A DNA stretch of 64,000 nucleotides from Streptococcus constellatus (GCF_902167705.1 NZ_CABHMZ010000029.1:44148-108147); one strand, 5' to 3'; shown: positions 20,749 to 28,654, numbered from the stretch's first letter. The notes: generated from the sequence alone by a model not told the origin. Made by a program: numbers and translations.

Positions 20749-21621
20749 ATGAGTACATTATTAGCTACAAGATTAAAAAGTAAGCGATTGGAATTAGGGT
20801 TATCCCAAAAAGAATTAGCAGAAGGGGTATGTGAGCAAGGTCAGATTAGTAGGATGGAAAAAGGCAAGTATATGCCTGGTTCGGATCTGTTATATTCATT
20901 GTCAAAAAAAATGAATGTAACAATGAACTATTTTTTTGATGATAGTGTACTTGGTGAGACATCTAAGTTGGTACAATTTAAAGAGCTGGTAGAATCTTTT
21001 CTAGTAAAGCGTGAGTATGATTCATTAAAATATTTATACAGTTTAGAAATTGATAAACAACATAGATTGCCACTATCAGACCAAAATTATCTTGAATGGA
21101 TAGGCGCACTTGTTTCATTTCATTGTGATAATAAAAGAGAAGAGGCTATTAAAAAATTAGAACAAATGCTTGTGCGATTAAATAAAGATGAGTTAATGTA
21201 CCTTCGTATCTCTAATACCTTGCTTAATTTCTTTTCAGAAGAAAAAAATAATGATGAATTTGAAAAATGTTATCAAGCAGTACTACCTAAACTTCAAAGT
21301 ATTGACTTTACTCATATAATAGAGCTGAAAATTTATATTAAAATTAGATATAATTTTTGTCGCTATCTTTGGAAAAGCTCTCAGATTGAAAAGGGAATAG
21401 AGGAAACGCTTGATGTTATTGAAAAATGTAATAAATACAGTTGTAGTTATTTATTAGCAGATTTATACTGTATATTAGCAAATATTAGCGAGGGTTTTTC
21501 TAGCCAAAGTATTGTAAAACAATATTTTACGCTTTCGCAAGTATTATATAAACTAAGCGGCAATGAAAAAATGGCATTGACGCTTGAAAAGTATCTTCGT
21601 GATAATTTTCAAACAGTGTAA
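20749..21621 (+). CDS. RNPP-type (PlcR/ComR/TprA-like) peptide-responsive regulator
   Basis: 290 residues, the usual length for PlcR, ComR or TprA. An XRE helix-turn-helix (about 5-62) reads LGLSQKELAEGVCEQGQISRMEKGKYMP; the Cys-x3-Q-ISR-E pattern is close to PlcR. The remaining about 220 residues are helical, with alternating aromatic and leucine positions, as in the TPR-like repeats that bind short imported peptides. Codon use is AT-rich compared with its neighbours, suggesting transfer. Downstream, after its terminator, lies a 17-codon hydrophobic peptide gene with its own promoter and a palindrome, the standard arrangement of a regulator and its pheromone. The family assignment is from visible motifs; the peptide link is inference. 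Confidence 0.8.
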   Translation: MSTLLATRLKSKRLELGLSQKELAEGVCEQGQISRMEKGKYMPGSDLLYSLSKKMNVTMNYFFDDSVLGETSKLVQFKELVESFLVKREYDSLKYLYSLEIDKQHRLPLSDQNYLEWIGALVSFHCDNKREEAIKKLEQMLVRLNKDELMYLRISNTLLNFFSEEKNNDEFEKCYQAVLPKLQSIDFTHIIELKIYIKIRYNFCRYLWKSSQIEKGIEETLDVIEKCNKYSCSYLLADLYCILANISEGFSSQSIVKQYFTLSQVLYKLSGNEKMALTLEKYLRDNFQTV

Positions 21622-21639
21622 GTTAAAGATAATTGTAGA

Positions 21640-21702
21640 AAAACACGAATAATCTTATGTCCAGTTGATTATGGGGATAATTTTATTCGTGTTTTATTTT
21701 TT
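21640..21702 (+). terminator. Terminator of the RNPP-type regulator
   Basis: AAAACACGAATAA pairs perfectly with TTATTCGTGTTTT, with a 30-base loop, followed by a T-rich tail. It separates the regulator from the peptide gene's promoter. Confidence 0.75.
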
Positions 21703-21756
21703 GAACTGCTACCTTAAAACTAAGGGAATATATCCAAATGCAGAAGATAATTATAG

Positions 21757-21793
21757 TTATAATTATAAAAAAAATGACTATTTTTATAAAAAT
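21757..21793 (+). promoter_or_regulatory. Palindromes upstream of the peptide promoter (candidate regulator operators)
   Basis: TTATAATTATAA (21757-21768) and ATTTTTATAAAAAT (21780-21793) are perfect palindromes with centres 24 bp apart. The second ends three bases before the -35 box, the position expected of an activator site. Confidence 0.45.
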
Positions 21794-21796
21794 CTA

Positions 21797-21833
21797 TTGA
21801 AATAGTTTATTCAAAGGTATATAATGTGTACCT
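21797..21833 (+). promoter_or_regulatory. Promoter of the 17-aa peptide gene
   Basis: TTGAAA (21797-21802), a 17-bp spacer and TATAAT (21820-21825). An inverted repeat AGGTA-N9-TACCT (21815-21833) brackets the -10 box. Confidence 0.75.
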
Positions 21834-21852
21834 AGAAAGGAGATTTAATTCT

Positions 21853-21906
21853 GTGAAAAACATAAAAAATGTTATCAAAATTTTGTTGTTTTTATCAGGA
21901 ATATGA
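21853..21906 (+). CDS. Putative 17-residue signalling peptide precursor
   Basis: GTG-initiated ORF coding MKNIKNVIKILLFLSGI and a TGA stop. AAAGGAG at 21837-21843 is a consensus ribosome site nine bases upstream, and the consensus promoter at 21797 points at it. A Lys-rich N-terminus followed by a hydrophobic C-terminus is the form of streptococcal short hydrophobic peptides. The tail LLFLSGI also resembles the enterococcal pheromone cPD1, which ends FLSG. It follows an RNPP-type regulator. Processing and import are inferred; it could instead be a leader peptide for the genes downstream. Confidence 0.6.
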   Translation: MKNIKNVIKILLFLSGI

Positions 21907-21909
21907 GAA

Positions 21910-22006
21910 CAAGATAATTGTTACAAATAAATTACAAATATTTCTAAAATATGTTGATTTTTACAAAACAAAGTTATATAATGACTTTGGAATTTAAAGA
22001 TTCCTG
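21910..22006 (+). repeat. 97-bp direct repeat, copy 1, with WalR/VicR box and promoter
   Basis: Matches copy 2 (22592-22688) with six differences; four of these, in the last 88 bp, are all A here and G there. It contains the VicR-type operator GTTACA-AATAA-ATTACA at 21920-21936 (reverse strand TGTAAT-N5-TGTAAC), then TTGATT (21954-21959), a 17-bp spacer and TATAAT (21977-21982), feeding the lipoprotein gene. Confidence 0.85.
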
Positions 22007-22024
22007 AAAAAGAAAGGAAATACA

Positions 22025-22564
22025 ATGAAAAAATCATGTAAATTAGCAGGTGTAACCATGTTGTGCTCTATGCTCTTACTTGGTGCTTGTCATAAAAACG
22101 AAGTCAAAAGTGGGACAAATGGACATTCAGTAAAAACAACGAAAACAACAAAAAGTAGTAGCTCTAAAAAAACAAAAGCTTCTCAAAATAACAAAACGTC
22201 TACTAATGATAATAAAACAACTGATAAAGAGCAAGACAATTCGGTTACAAATGCTCAATCATCAGAGATTAGTAACTCAAATAGCCAAAATAGTGCAAGT
22301 AGTCAGCAATCTTCGACTCCTTCAATTGTCCAATCTCAAGGAGGAGGTACTCAAGTGACCTCTGGAACTCTTGAACTGTATCAAGACACGCCAGTTTATG
22401 CTTCACCAGATAAATCAAGCGAAGTTGCTTACACTTATCCTAAAGGAAATGTTGATTGGGATCAGTATGTTTTTGAAAACGGTGAAAATTGGTATAGTTT
22501 TGTAGTTTCTAATGGAGCAGAGTCTAAGCGTTACTACATAGCCTACTCAGATGTAAAACATTAA
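22025..22564 (+). CDS. Ser/Thr-rich lipoprotein with C-terminal SH3-like domain
   Basis: 179 residues. The lipobox LLGAC (Cys at about residue 22) follows a charged, hydrophobic signal, so it is lipid-anchored outside the membrane. Residues 30-115 are a Ser/Thr/Asn/Lys linker of low complexity. The last about 65 residues (GTLELYQDTPVYASPDKSSEVAYTYP..., WDQYVFENGENWYSFVVSNGAESKRYYIAYSDV) look like the SH3-type wall-binding module that occurs three times in the large protein downstream. AAAGGAA precedes the ATG. A perfect WalR-type operator and good promoter lie upstream, so control by VicR is likely. No catalytic domain; role unknown. Confidence 0.8.
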   Translation: MKKSCKLAGVTMLCSMLLLGACHKNEVKSGTNGHSVKTTKTTKSSSSKKTKASQNNKTSTNDNKTTDKEQDNSVTNAQSSEISNSNSQNSASSQQSSTPSIVQSQGGGTQVTSGTLELYQDTPVYASPDKSSEVAYTYPKGNVDWDQYVFENGENWYSFVVSNGAESKRYYIAYSDVKH

Positions 22565-22591
22565 AGATATTGTTAACCTTTTCTTCTTGGG

Positions 22592-22688
22592 CAAGATGAA
22601 TGTTACAAATAAATTACAAATATTTCTAAAATGTGTTGATTTTTACAAAACGAAGTTGTGTAATGACTTTGGAATTTAAAGATTCCTG
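22592..22688 (+). repeat. 97-bp direct repeat, copy 2, with WalR/VicR box
   Basis: Second copy of the block at 21910, now about 135 bp upstream of the Bsp/VanY gene. The operator (22602-22618) is unchanged, but the -10 has become TGTAAT (22659-22664), so promoter activity may be weaker. Confidence 0.85.
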
Positions 22689-22790
22689 CAGGCATAGCTG
22701 ATCCTATTACAGGGCAAGTTTCAAATGCAGATCGGATTTTAAGTGGGCAAGATGAAAATGCCGATGCACATCCCTTTTATAGAAATTAAG
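22685..22790 (+). pseudogene. Unidentified gene remnant between repeat copy 2 and the surface protein
   Basis: An open stretch reads ...AGIADPITGQVSNADRIL, SGQDENADAHPFYRN and a TAA, with coding-like composition but no start or ribosome site; copy 2 abuts it. TGGGCAAGATGAA inside it also occurs just before copy 2 (22588-22600). It looks like the tail of a gene lost in the rearrangement. Not recognised. Confidence 0.4.
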
Positions 22791-22823
22791 ATGATAAACA
22801 TAAATTAGAAAGTAGGACAAGTG

Positions 22824-25800
22824 ATGAAAAAAAGAATGTTTGATTACGAAGAACAACGTTTTTCCATTCGCAAATATTCGTGCGGTGCGGCTTCTGTTTT
22901 GATTGGATGCGTCCTCTTTATGGGCGGTCAAACCGTGTCAGCTGACGAACAAGCCACGACTGGGATAATACCTGAAGCGGCTCAAGTTGGCACAGCAAAT
23001 AAGACTCAAAATACAACTGAATCAACTGATGTATCTTCTCAACCAGCAACAACTCAGACAGAAACTGCTGTAATAACAACTGCACCAGCTAGCTCATCAG
23101 CAGATAAAGCTGTTTCTGTAGCTACAGAAACGACACCTTCTCAAACAACGGCTGTTGATGCAGCGACACAGACAGAAGACGAAACAACGACTGTTGATGC
23201 AACAACAGACACAGCTACTCCTTCAACAACTGCAAAAGTTGAAAAGAGTCCTGTCGAAAAAGAAGCAGGGAAAGAAGAAATTGATGTTGCGAAATTGATG
23301 GATAAAACGCAACCAGTACAACAAGCTCGTCTTGCAGAATCCAAAGCAACGCAAAGTGTACCTTCCTTACCAAATCAGGGCTATTACACTTATACGAAAC
23401 GTACGGAAGTGAAAAATGAACCGAAAGCGAGTGCAGCATTGCAATTTTATGTGAATGCGGGGGATCGCGTTTTTTACGACCAAGTTTTGATTGCAGATGG
23501 ATACCAATGGCTAAGTTACCGCTCTTATAGTGGTGTTCGTCGCTATGCGGCTGTGACAAAATTAGTTCAGTCAGAGTCTCAAAAACCAGCTCAAAACAAG
23601 GTTACAGGCACGATTCACATTGAAAACAAGACTTCGCAAGGCTTTGACGTGGTGGTAACGAATGTCAGCTCGACCAAGGGTGTTAAAACGGTGAAGTTGC
23701 CTGTTTGGTCTAGCCAAGGCGGTCAAGATGACATCATCTGGTACGATGCCGCTAAGCAAAATGACGGCAGCTATAAATTGAGTGTGGATATTCGTCGCCA
23801 TAAAAACAACTATGGTGACTACAACGTGCACATGTATTACGTTCAGTCGGACGGTAGTTTGCAGGGTGTAACGGGTACAACGACCAAGGTAGAAGAGCCA
23901 AAATATAGTGTGACTGGTACGATTCACATTCAAAACAAGACCTCGCAAGGTTTTGATGTGGTGATTACAAATGCGTCAGACAGCAATGGAATTTCTAGAG
24001 TGAAAGTTCCTATCTGGACAGATAAGGGCGGTCAAGACGATATTATCTGGTATGATGCCACTAAGCAAAGTGATGGAAATTATAAAGTTTCTGTCAATAT
24101 TGATAAGCATAAGGGGGAATATGGCGAATATAATATTCACCTTTACTACATTGAATCAAATGGCAAAGTAAGAGGTGTTAGCGGAACTAAGACAACCGTA
24201 GCTGAGCCAAGTTCTGCGAGAGAAATCATTCCGTCTCAAGGAGTTTATACTTTTAAAAAAGAGGTTGAAGTCAAAAATAGTCCCGCAATGGCAGCTAAGA
24301 CTGAATTTACCTTTGCAAAAGGAGAACGAATTCGCTATGATAAGGTATTAGACGCAGATCATCATCAATGGATTAGTTATGTTAGCTACAGTGGTACACG
24401 TCGTTATATCCCAATTGCAACCTTAACAAATGAAGAAGCTCCTAAGCCTGTTCAAGTGACAGGCACGATTCACATTGAAAACAAGACTTCGCAGGGCTTT
24501 GACGTGGTGGTGACAGATGTCAGCTCCACCAAAGGCGTGAAGACAGTGAAGCTGCCTGTTTGGTCCAGCCAAGGCGGTCAAGATGATGTGATTTGGTACG
24601 ATGCCGCTAAGCAAACTGATGGTAGCTATAAATTGAGTGTGGATATCCGCCGCCATAAAAACAACTATGGTGAGTACAACGTGCACATGTATTACGTTCA
24701 GTCAGACGGTAGTTTGCAAGGTGTGACGGGTACAACAACTAAGGTGGAAGAACCAAAGTATAGCGTGACTGGCACGATTCACATTGAAAACAAGACTTCG
24801 CAAGGCTTTGATGTGGTAGTAACAGATGTTAGCTCCACCAAAGGTGTGAAGACGGTGAAGTTGCCTGTTTGGTCTAGCCAAGGCGGTCAAGATGACATCA
24901 TCTGGTACGATGCCGTTAAGCAAAATGACGGCAGCTATAAATTGAGTGTGGACATCCGCCGCCATAAAAACAACTATGGTGACTACAACGTGCACATGTA
25001 TTACGTTCAGTCGGACGGTAGTTTGCAAGGCGTGACGGGTACGACAACCAAGGTGGAAGGCTCTCAAATGGGTACAAAAGAAGTACAATATAACGGCTCT
25101 TACTACTTTATCCAAGGCAAATATGACGAAATTGTAGTGGCAAATAAAAAGCATCCGATGGCTGCTAACTACAATCCTGGTGAAAATCCAACTGCTAAAG
25201 CTGCTTTTCTTCGATTAAGAAATGATATGATTGCGAAAGGCTATAATGTCGGATATGCTTATAGTGGGTTCAGAACTTATGATTATCAAAAAGTTTTATA
25301 CCAAAATTATGTGAACAAAGATGGTCAAGCTGCTGCGGATCGTTACTCTGCACGTTCGGGTTATAGTGAGCATCAAACAGGTCTTGTCTTTGATTTAACG
25401 GATAAAGCGGGCAATCTTTTAGAGGACGCTGCTGCAAGTAATTGGCTGAAAAACAACGCCCACCATTATGGTTTCGTGGTTCGTTACCAACCAGGCAAAG
25501 AAGCTTCAACAGGCTATATGCCAGAAGCCTGGCATATTCGTTATATTGGTAAGGAAGCTGATGAGGTTTATCATTCTGGTTTGAGTTTAGAGGAATATTA
25601 TAGCTTTGAAGGTGGAGACTATGTTTCATCAGCCACACCGTCAAAACCGTCTACTTCGCCTTCTCAAAAGCCAGCTATCCCTGCTCAAGGAGTCTATCGT
25701 TTCACAAAACGTTCCTCTATCAAAGCGGAACCTAGAATATCGGCTCCTGAACTAGCCTATTATAATGCTGGACAATCGGTCACTTATGACAAAGTTTTAA

Positions 25801-25871
25801 ATGCAGATGGCGCGACATGGATTTCTTACATTGCTTTTAGTGGCAACAGACGATATATTGCTATCAGCTGA
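22824..25871 (+). CDS. YSIRK-signal surface protein with four GBS Bsp-like repeats and a VanY D,D-carboxypeptidase domain
   Basis: 1015 residues. A YSIRK-type signal (FSIRKYSCGAASVLIG, then cleavage near VSADE) is followed by a Thr/Ala-rich linker (about 40-180), an SH3-like module (about 185-250), Bsp-like repeats 1-2 (about 260-355 and 363-458), an SH3-like module (470-535), repeats 3-4 (544-640 and 647-742), a VanY-type carboxypeptidase domain (776-922) and a final SH3-like module (953-1015). The zinc site SEHQTGLVFD ... EAWHIRY is intact. There is no LPXTG, so it is secreted and probably held by the SH3-like modules. Repeats 1, 3 and 4 are nearly identical in DNA, indicating recent duplication or conversion. 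The start is ATG 22824. A WalR-type box lies upstream. Confidence 0.9.
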   Translation: MKKRMFDYEEQRFSIRKYSCGAASVLIGCVLFMGGQTVSADEQATTGIIPEAAQVGTANKTQNTTESTDVSSQPATTQTETAVITTAPASSSADKAVSVATETTPSQTTAVDAATQTEDETTTVDATTDTATPSTTAKVEKSPVEKEAGKEEIDVAKLMDKTQPVQQARLAESKATQSVPSLPNQGYYTYTKRTEVKNEPKASAALQFYVNAGDRVFYDQVLIADGYQWLSYRSYSGVRRYAAVTKLVQSESQKPAQNKVTGTIHIENKTSQGFDVVVTNVSSTKGVKTVKLPVWSSQGGQDDIIWYDAAKQNDGSYKLSVDIRRHKNNYGDYNVHMYYVQSDGSLQGVTGTTTKVEEPKYSVTGTIHIQNKTSQGFDVVITNASDSNGISRVKVPIWTDKGGQDDIIWYDATKQSDGNYKVSVNIDKHKGEYGEYNIHLYYIESNGKVRGVSGTKTTVAEPSSAREIIPSQGVYTFKKEVEVKNSPAMAAKTEFTFAKGERIRYDKVLDADHHQWISYVSYSGTRRYIPIATLTNEEAPKPVQVTGTIHIENKTSQGFDVVVTDVSSTKGVKTVKLPVWSSQGGQDDVIWYDAAKQTDGSYKLSVDIRRHKNNYGEYNVHMYYVQSDGSLQGVTGTTTKVEEPKYSVTGTIHIENKTSQGFDVVVTDVSSTKGVKTVKLPVWSSQGGQDDIIWYDAVKQNDGSYKLSVDIRRHKNNYGDYNVHMYYVQSDGSLQGVTGTTTKVEGSQMGTKEVQYNGSYYFIQGKYDEIVVANKKHPMAANYNPGENPTAKAAFLRLRNDMIAKGYNVGYAYSGFRTYDYQKVLYQNYVNKDGQAAADRYSARSGYSEHQTGLVFDLTDKAGNLLEDAAASNWLKNNAHHYGFVVRYQPGKEASTGYMPEAWHIRYIGKEADEVYHSGLSLEEYYSFEGGDYVSSATPSKPSTSPSQKPAIPAQGVYRFTKRSSIKAEPRISAPELAYYNAGQSVTYDKVLNADGATWISYIAFSGNRRYIAIS

Positions 25872-25888
25872 TTCAGCAATCTATAAAG

Positions 25889-25921
25889 CGAGTTTGGCTT
25901 TATTGCCAGACTCGTTTTTTT
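25889..25921 (+). terminator. Terminator of the Bsp/VanY gene
   Basis: CGAGTTTGGC pairs with GCCAGACTCG (one wobble) around a six-base loop, followed by seven T residues. Confidence 0.88.
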
Positions 25922-25981
25922 CTATTTACTAAGAAACTAGTGCAAGCAAATGCTAATAATTGGATAGATTAAGTAGTAGTT

Positions 25982-26191
25982 TCATAAACTTTCTAGCTTT
26001 AACAACGTAAGGTATTCTGTAGCATGTCTTCTTCCTCTAAAGCATTGATGTGCTGTACATTTTCTACCAAAATGCAGAGCTGTAGTTTCTTTATGGAATT
26101 TGAAATCACGATGCAAATATAAAAAGTGATTTTCTCGTCAGCAAGATTTACGACAATGTGATAATAAAAACAATTTCTTAAAAAATTTCAT
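25982..26191 (-). pseudogene. Degenerate minus-strand coding remnant
   Basis: Reading the minus strand from ATG 26191, one frame runs about 69 codons to 25982 with a single internal TGA (26138-26140). The residues after the stop (RENHFLYLHRDFKFHKE..., HATEYLTLLKLESL) look coding-like, but I do not recognise the family. It lies in an otherwise featureless AT-rich gap. Confidence 0.3.
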
Positions 26192-26235
26192 GATGATTTT
26201 CTTTTGAGATTTATAAACCTCTGGATAAATAGATT

Positions 26236-26289
26236 TCAATTTTGTAAAAATGCAAACAATATGAAAATATAGTTGAAATTTTTCTTCAT
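26236..26289 (-). CDS. Possible 17-residue hydrophobic peptide (minus strand)
   Basis: ATG-initiated ORF coding MKKNFNYIFILFAFLQN. It has CAAGG six bases upstream and a minus-strand promoter candidate TTCAAA-17-TATAAT (-10 at 26323-26328). Its length and Lys-then-hydrophobic pattern echo the peptide at 21853, but no regulator gene adjoins it and the region is AT-rich enough for a chance ORF. Confidence 0.3.
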   Translation of the reverse strand: MKKNFNYIFILFAFLQN

Positions 26290-26447
26290 AATAAACCTTG
26301 TTTCAAGCCTTTTCTGAAATCTATTATAAAATACATTGCAGAATTTTGAAAAATTTAGGTATTTTGTTATGTAATAGTTATCAAAGATCTATGAGCATAT
26401 CCTTATACAAGTCCAGAAAAACGTGCTAAATTGGTAGAGTAAAGTTT

Positions 26448-26463
26448 ATTAAAACGTTTTCAT
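26448..26463 (+). promoter_or_regulatory. Catabolite-responsive element (cre) upstream of spxB
   Basis: ATTAAAACGTTTTCAT matches the CcpA consensus WTGNNARCGNWWWCAW at all but one position. It lies 58 bp before the spxB start. CcpA control of spxB is established in streptococci. Confidence 0.65.
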
Positions 26464-26521
26464 TATATTATCTGAAAATTGTTTTACTGAACAAGAAAAC
26501 ATATATTGAAGGAGAGTTATG

Positions 26522-28297
26522 ATGACTCAAGGGAAAATCACTGCTTCTGCAGCAATGCTCAACGTTTTGAAAACATGGGGTGTGGATACTATCTACGGTA
26601 TTCCTTCTGGAACCCTCAGCTCACTCATGGATGCTTTGGCTGAAGACCAAGACATCCGCTTCCTGCAGGTGCGCCACGAAGAAACGGGTGCTCTGGCTGC
26701 GGTTATGCAAGCAAAATGGGGCGGATCAATTGGTGTAGCGGTTGGTTCAGGTGGACCAGGTGCGACTCACTTGATCAACGGTGTCTACGATGCGGCTATG
26801 GACAATACGCCATTTCTGGCGATTCTGGGCTCTCGTCCAGTCAATGAGCTCAACATGGATGCTTTCCAAGAGCTCAACCAAAATCCAATGTACAATGGTA
26901 TTGCGGTCTACAACAAACGCGTGGCTTACGCAGCGCAATTGCCAAAAGTCATCGATGAAGCCTGCCGTGCTGCTGTTTCTAAGAAGGGCCCTGCAGTTGT
27001 CGAAATTCCTGTCAACTTTGGTTTTGAAGAAATCGATGCGGACTCTTACTACGGATCAGGTTCTTACGAGCGCAAATTTATCGCTCCAGCCCTCAACCAA
27101 ACTGAGATTGACAAGGCTGTTGAAATCCTCAACAATGCGGAACGTCCAGTCATTTATGCTGGTTTCGGTGGTGTCGGTGCTGGTGATGTCATCACAGAAT
27201 TGTCCCGCAAGATCAAAGCTCCAATCATCACCACTGGTAAAAACTTCGAAGCCTTTGAATGGAACTATGAAGGTCTGACAGGTTCTGCTTACCGTGTTGG
27301 TTGGAAACCAGCCAACGAAGTGGTCTTTGAAGCAGATACAGTTCTCTTCCTTGGCTCAAACTTCCCATTTGCAGAAGTTTATGAAGCTTTCAAGAACACT
27401 GAAAAATTCATCCAAGTGGACATCGATCCATACAAGCTGGGCAAACGCCATGCTCTTGACGCTTCTATCCTTGGTGACGCTGGTCAAGCCGCTCAAGCTA
27501 TCCTTGACAAGGTAAACCCAGTTGAGTCAACTCCGTGGTGGCGTGCAAACGTTAAGAACAACCAAAACTGGCGTGATTACATGAACAAGCTCGAAGGTAA
27601 AACTGAGGGTGAATTGCAATTGTACCAAGTCTACAATGCTATCAACAAGTACGCTGATGAGAATGCTATCTACTCTATCGATGTCGGCAACTCTACCCAA
27701 ACTTCAACCCGTCACCTGCACATGACTCCTAAGAACATGTGGCGGACTTCTCCGCTCTTTGCGACTATGGGTATTGCCCTTCCTGGTGGTATCGCTGCTA
27801 AGAAAGACAACCCAGATCGCCAAGTTTGGAATATCATGGGCGACGGTGCCTTCAATATGTGCTATCCAGACGTGATCACCAATGTCCAGTATGACCTGCC
27901 AGTCATCAACGTGGTCTTCTCAAACGCTGAGTATGCCTTTATCAAGAACAAGTACGAAGATACTAACAAACACTTGTTTGGTGTAGACTTCCCTAACCCT
28001 GACTATGCTAAAATCGCAGAAGCTCAAGGTGCGGTTGGCTTTACAGTAGACCGTATCGAAGACATTGATGCAGTTGTCGCAGAAGCTGTCAAACTCAACA
28101 AAGAAGGTAAGACAGTGGTCATCGATGCCCGCATCACTCAACACCGTCCATTGCCAGTAGAGGTATTGGAATTGGATCCAAAACAACACTCTGAAGAAGC
28201 AATAAAAGCATTCAAAGAAAAATACGAAGCTCAAGAACTGGTGCCATTCCGCTTTTTCTTGGAAGAAGAAGGCTTGCAGTCACGCGCCATTAAATAA
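26522..28297 (+). CDS. spxB: Pyruvate oxidase SpxB
   Basis: 591-residue thiamine-diphosphate and FAD enzyme that converts pyruvate, phosphate and O2 to acetyl phosphate, CO2 and H2O2. It accounts for most H2O2 made by mitis-group streptococci. The N-terminal PYR domain has [18 protein letters not shown], with the catalytic Glu; the C-terminal domain has the ThDP motif GDGAFNM...N..., and the central domain binds FAD. GGAGAG seven bases upstream favours the second of two tandem ATGs. Its codon use is biased to C-ending highly expressed codons, unlike the flanking DNA. A cre site is in its leader. Confidence 0.97.
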   Translation: MTQGKITASAAMLNVLKTWGVDTIYGIPSGTLSSLMDALAEDQDIRFLQVRHEETGALAAVMQAKWGGSIGVAVGSGGPGATHLINGVYDAAMDNTPFLAILGSRPVNELNMDAFQELNQNPMYNGIAVYNKRVAYAAQLPKVIDEACRAAVSKKGPAVVEIPVNFGFEEIDADSYYGSGSYERKFIAPALNQTEIDKAVEILNNAERPVIYAGFGGVGAGDVITELSRKIKAPIITTGKNFEAFEWNYEGLTGSAYRVGWKPANEVVFEADTVLFLGSNFPFAEVYEAFKNTEKFIQVDIDPYKLGKRHALDASILGDAGQAAQAILDKVNPVESTPWWRANVKNNQNWRDYMNKLEGKTEGELQLYQVYNAINKYADENAIYSIDVGNSTQTSTRHLHMTPKNMWRTSPLFATMGIALPGGIAAKKDNPDRQVWNIMGDGAFNMCYPDVITNVQYDLPVINVVFSNAEYAFIKNKYEDTNKHLFGVDFPNPDYAKIAEAQGAVGFTVDRIEDIDAVVAEAVKLNKEGKTVVIDARITQHRPLPVEVLELDPKQHSEEAIKAFKEKYEAQELVPFRFFLEEEGLQSRAIK

Positions 28298-28308
28298 GAT
28301 TTATAAAG

Positions 28309-28585
28309 GGAGTGAGACAGAACTCATCTTGAAAATTTTTAGTTCGTAGTCTCACCTCGCAAGGTTGCTCAATAGTCTAAGAGGCTATTGCGGTGGTGGA
28401 TAAAGAAAACGAAGTTTTCGTCAAAAGTACTCTTCCGAGCTTGAAAAGCGAACAGCCTTGAGCCTTGCTTCGAAAGTTCTATCCGCCACCTAAAAGCAAT
28501 GCTTTGAGCAATCGGCTAGGGTGTTCTTAGTTTATTGCACTGTATACTATGAAGCTGGAGACTTTCGTTCCAGCCTCTTTTATTT
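28309..28585 (+). repeat. Dispersed GTGAGACAG-type repeat element, long copy, ending in a terminator
   Basis: Starts GGGAGTGAGACAG and contains AAACGAAGTTTTCGTCAAAA, CTCTTCCGAGCTTGAAAAGCG and GCCTTGCTTCG. It ends in the hairpin GCTGGA(28554-28559)/TCCAGC(28569-28574) with CTCTTTTATTT. A related, shorter copy is at 40783-40962. It fills the spxB-bgl gap, and its last hairpin probably terminates spxB. Confidence 0.75.
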
Positions 28586-28654
28586 AACCAAGAATAGTAC
28601 CAACATTTGACAGGATTTTATAAGAAACTTTCCTATTTGTTTGTTATAATATAA

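Noticed and set aside
21640..21652. CACGAATA near-match to a CIN box after the RNPP-type regulator
   Set aside because: It is the left arm of the regulator's terminator and is explained by pairing with 21683-21695.
22824..25871. Sortase-anchored (LPXTG) surface protein, expected from the YSIRK signal
   Set aside because: The protein ends in an SH3-like module with no LPXTG, hydrophobic helix or charged tail.
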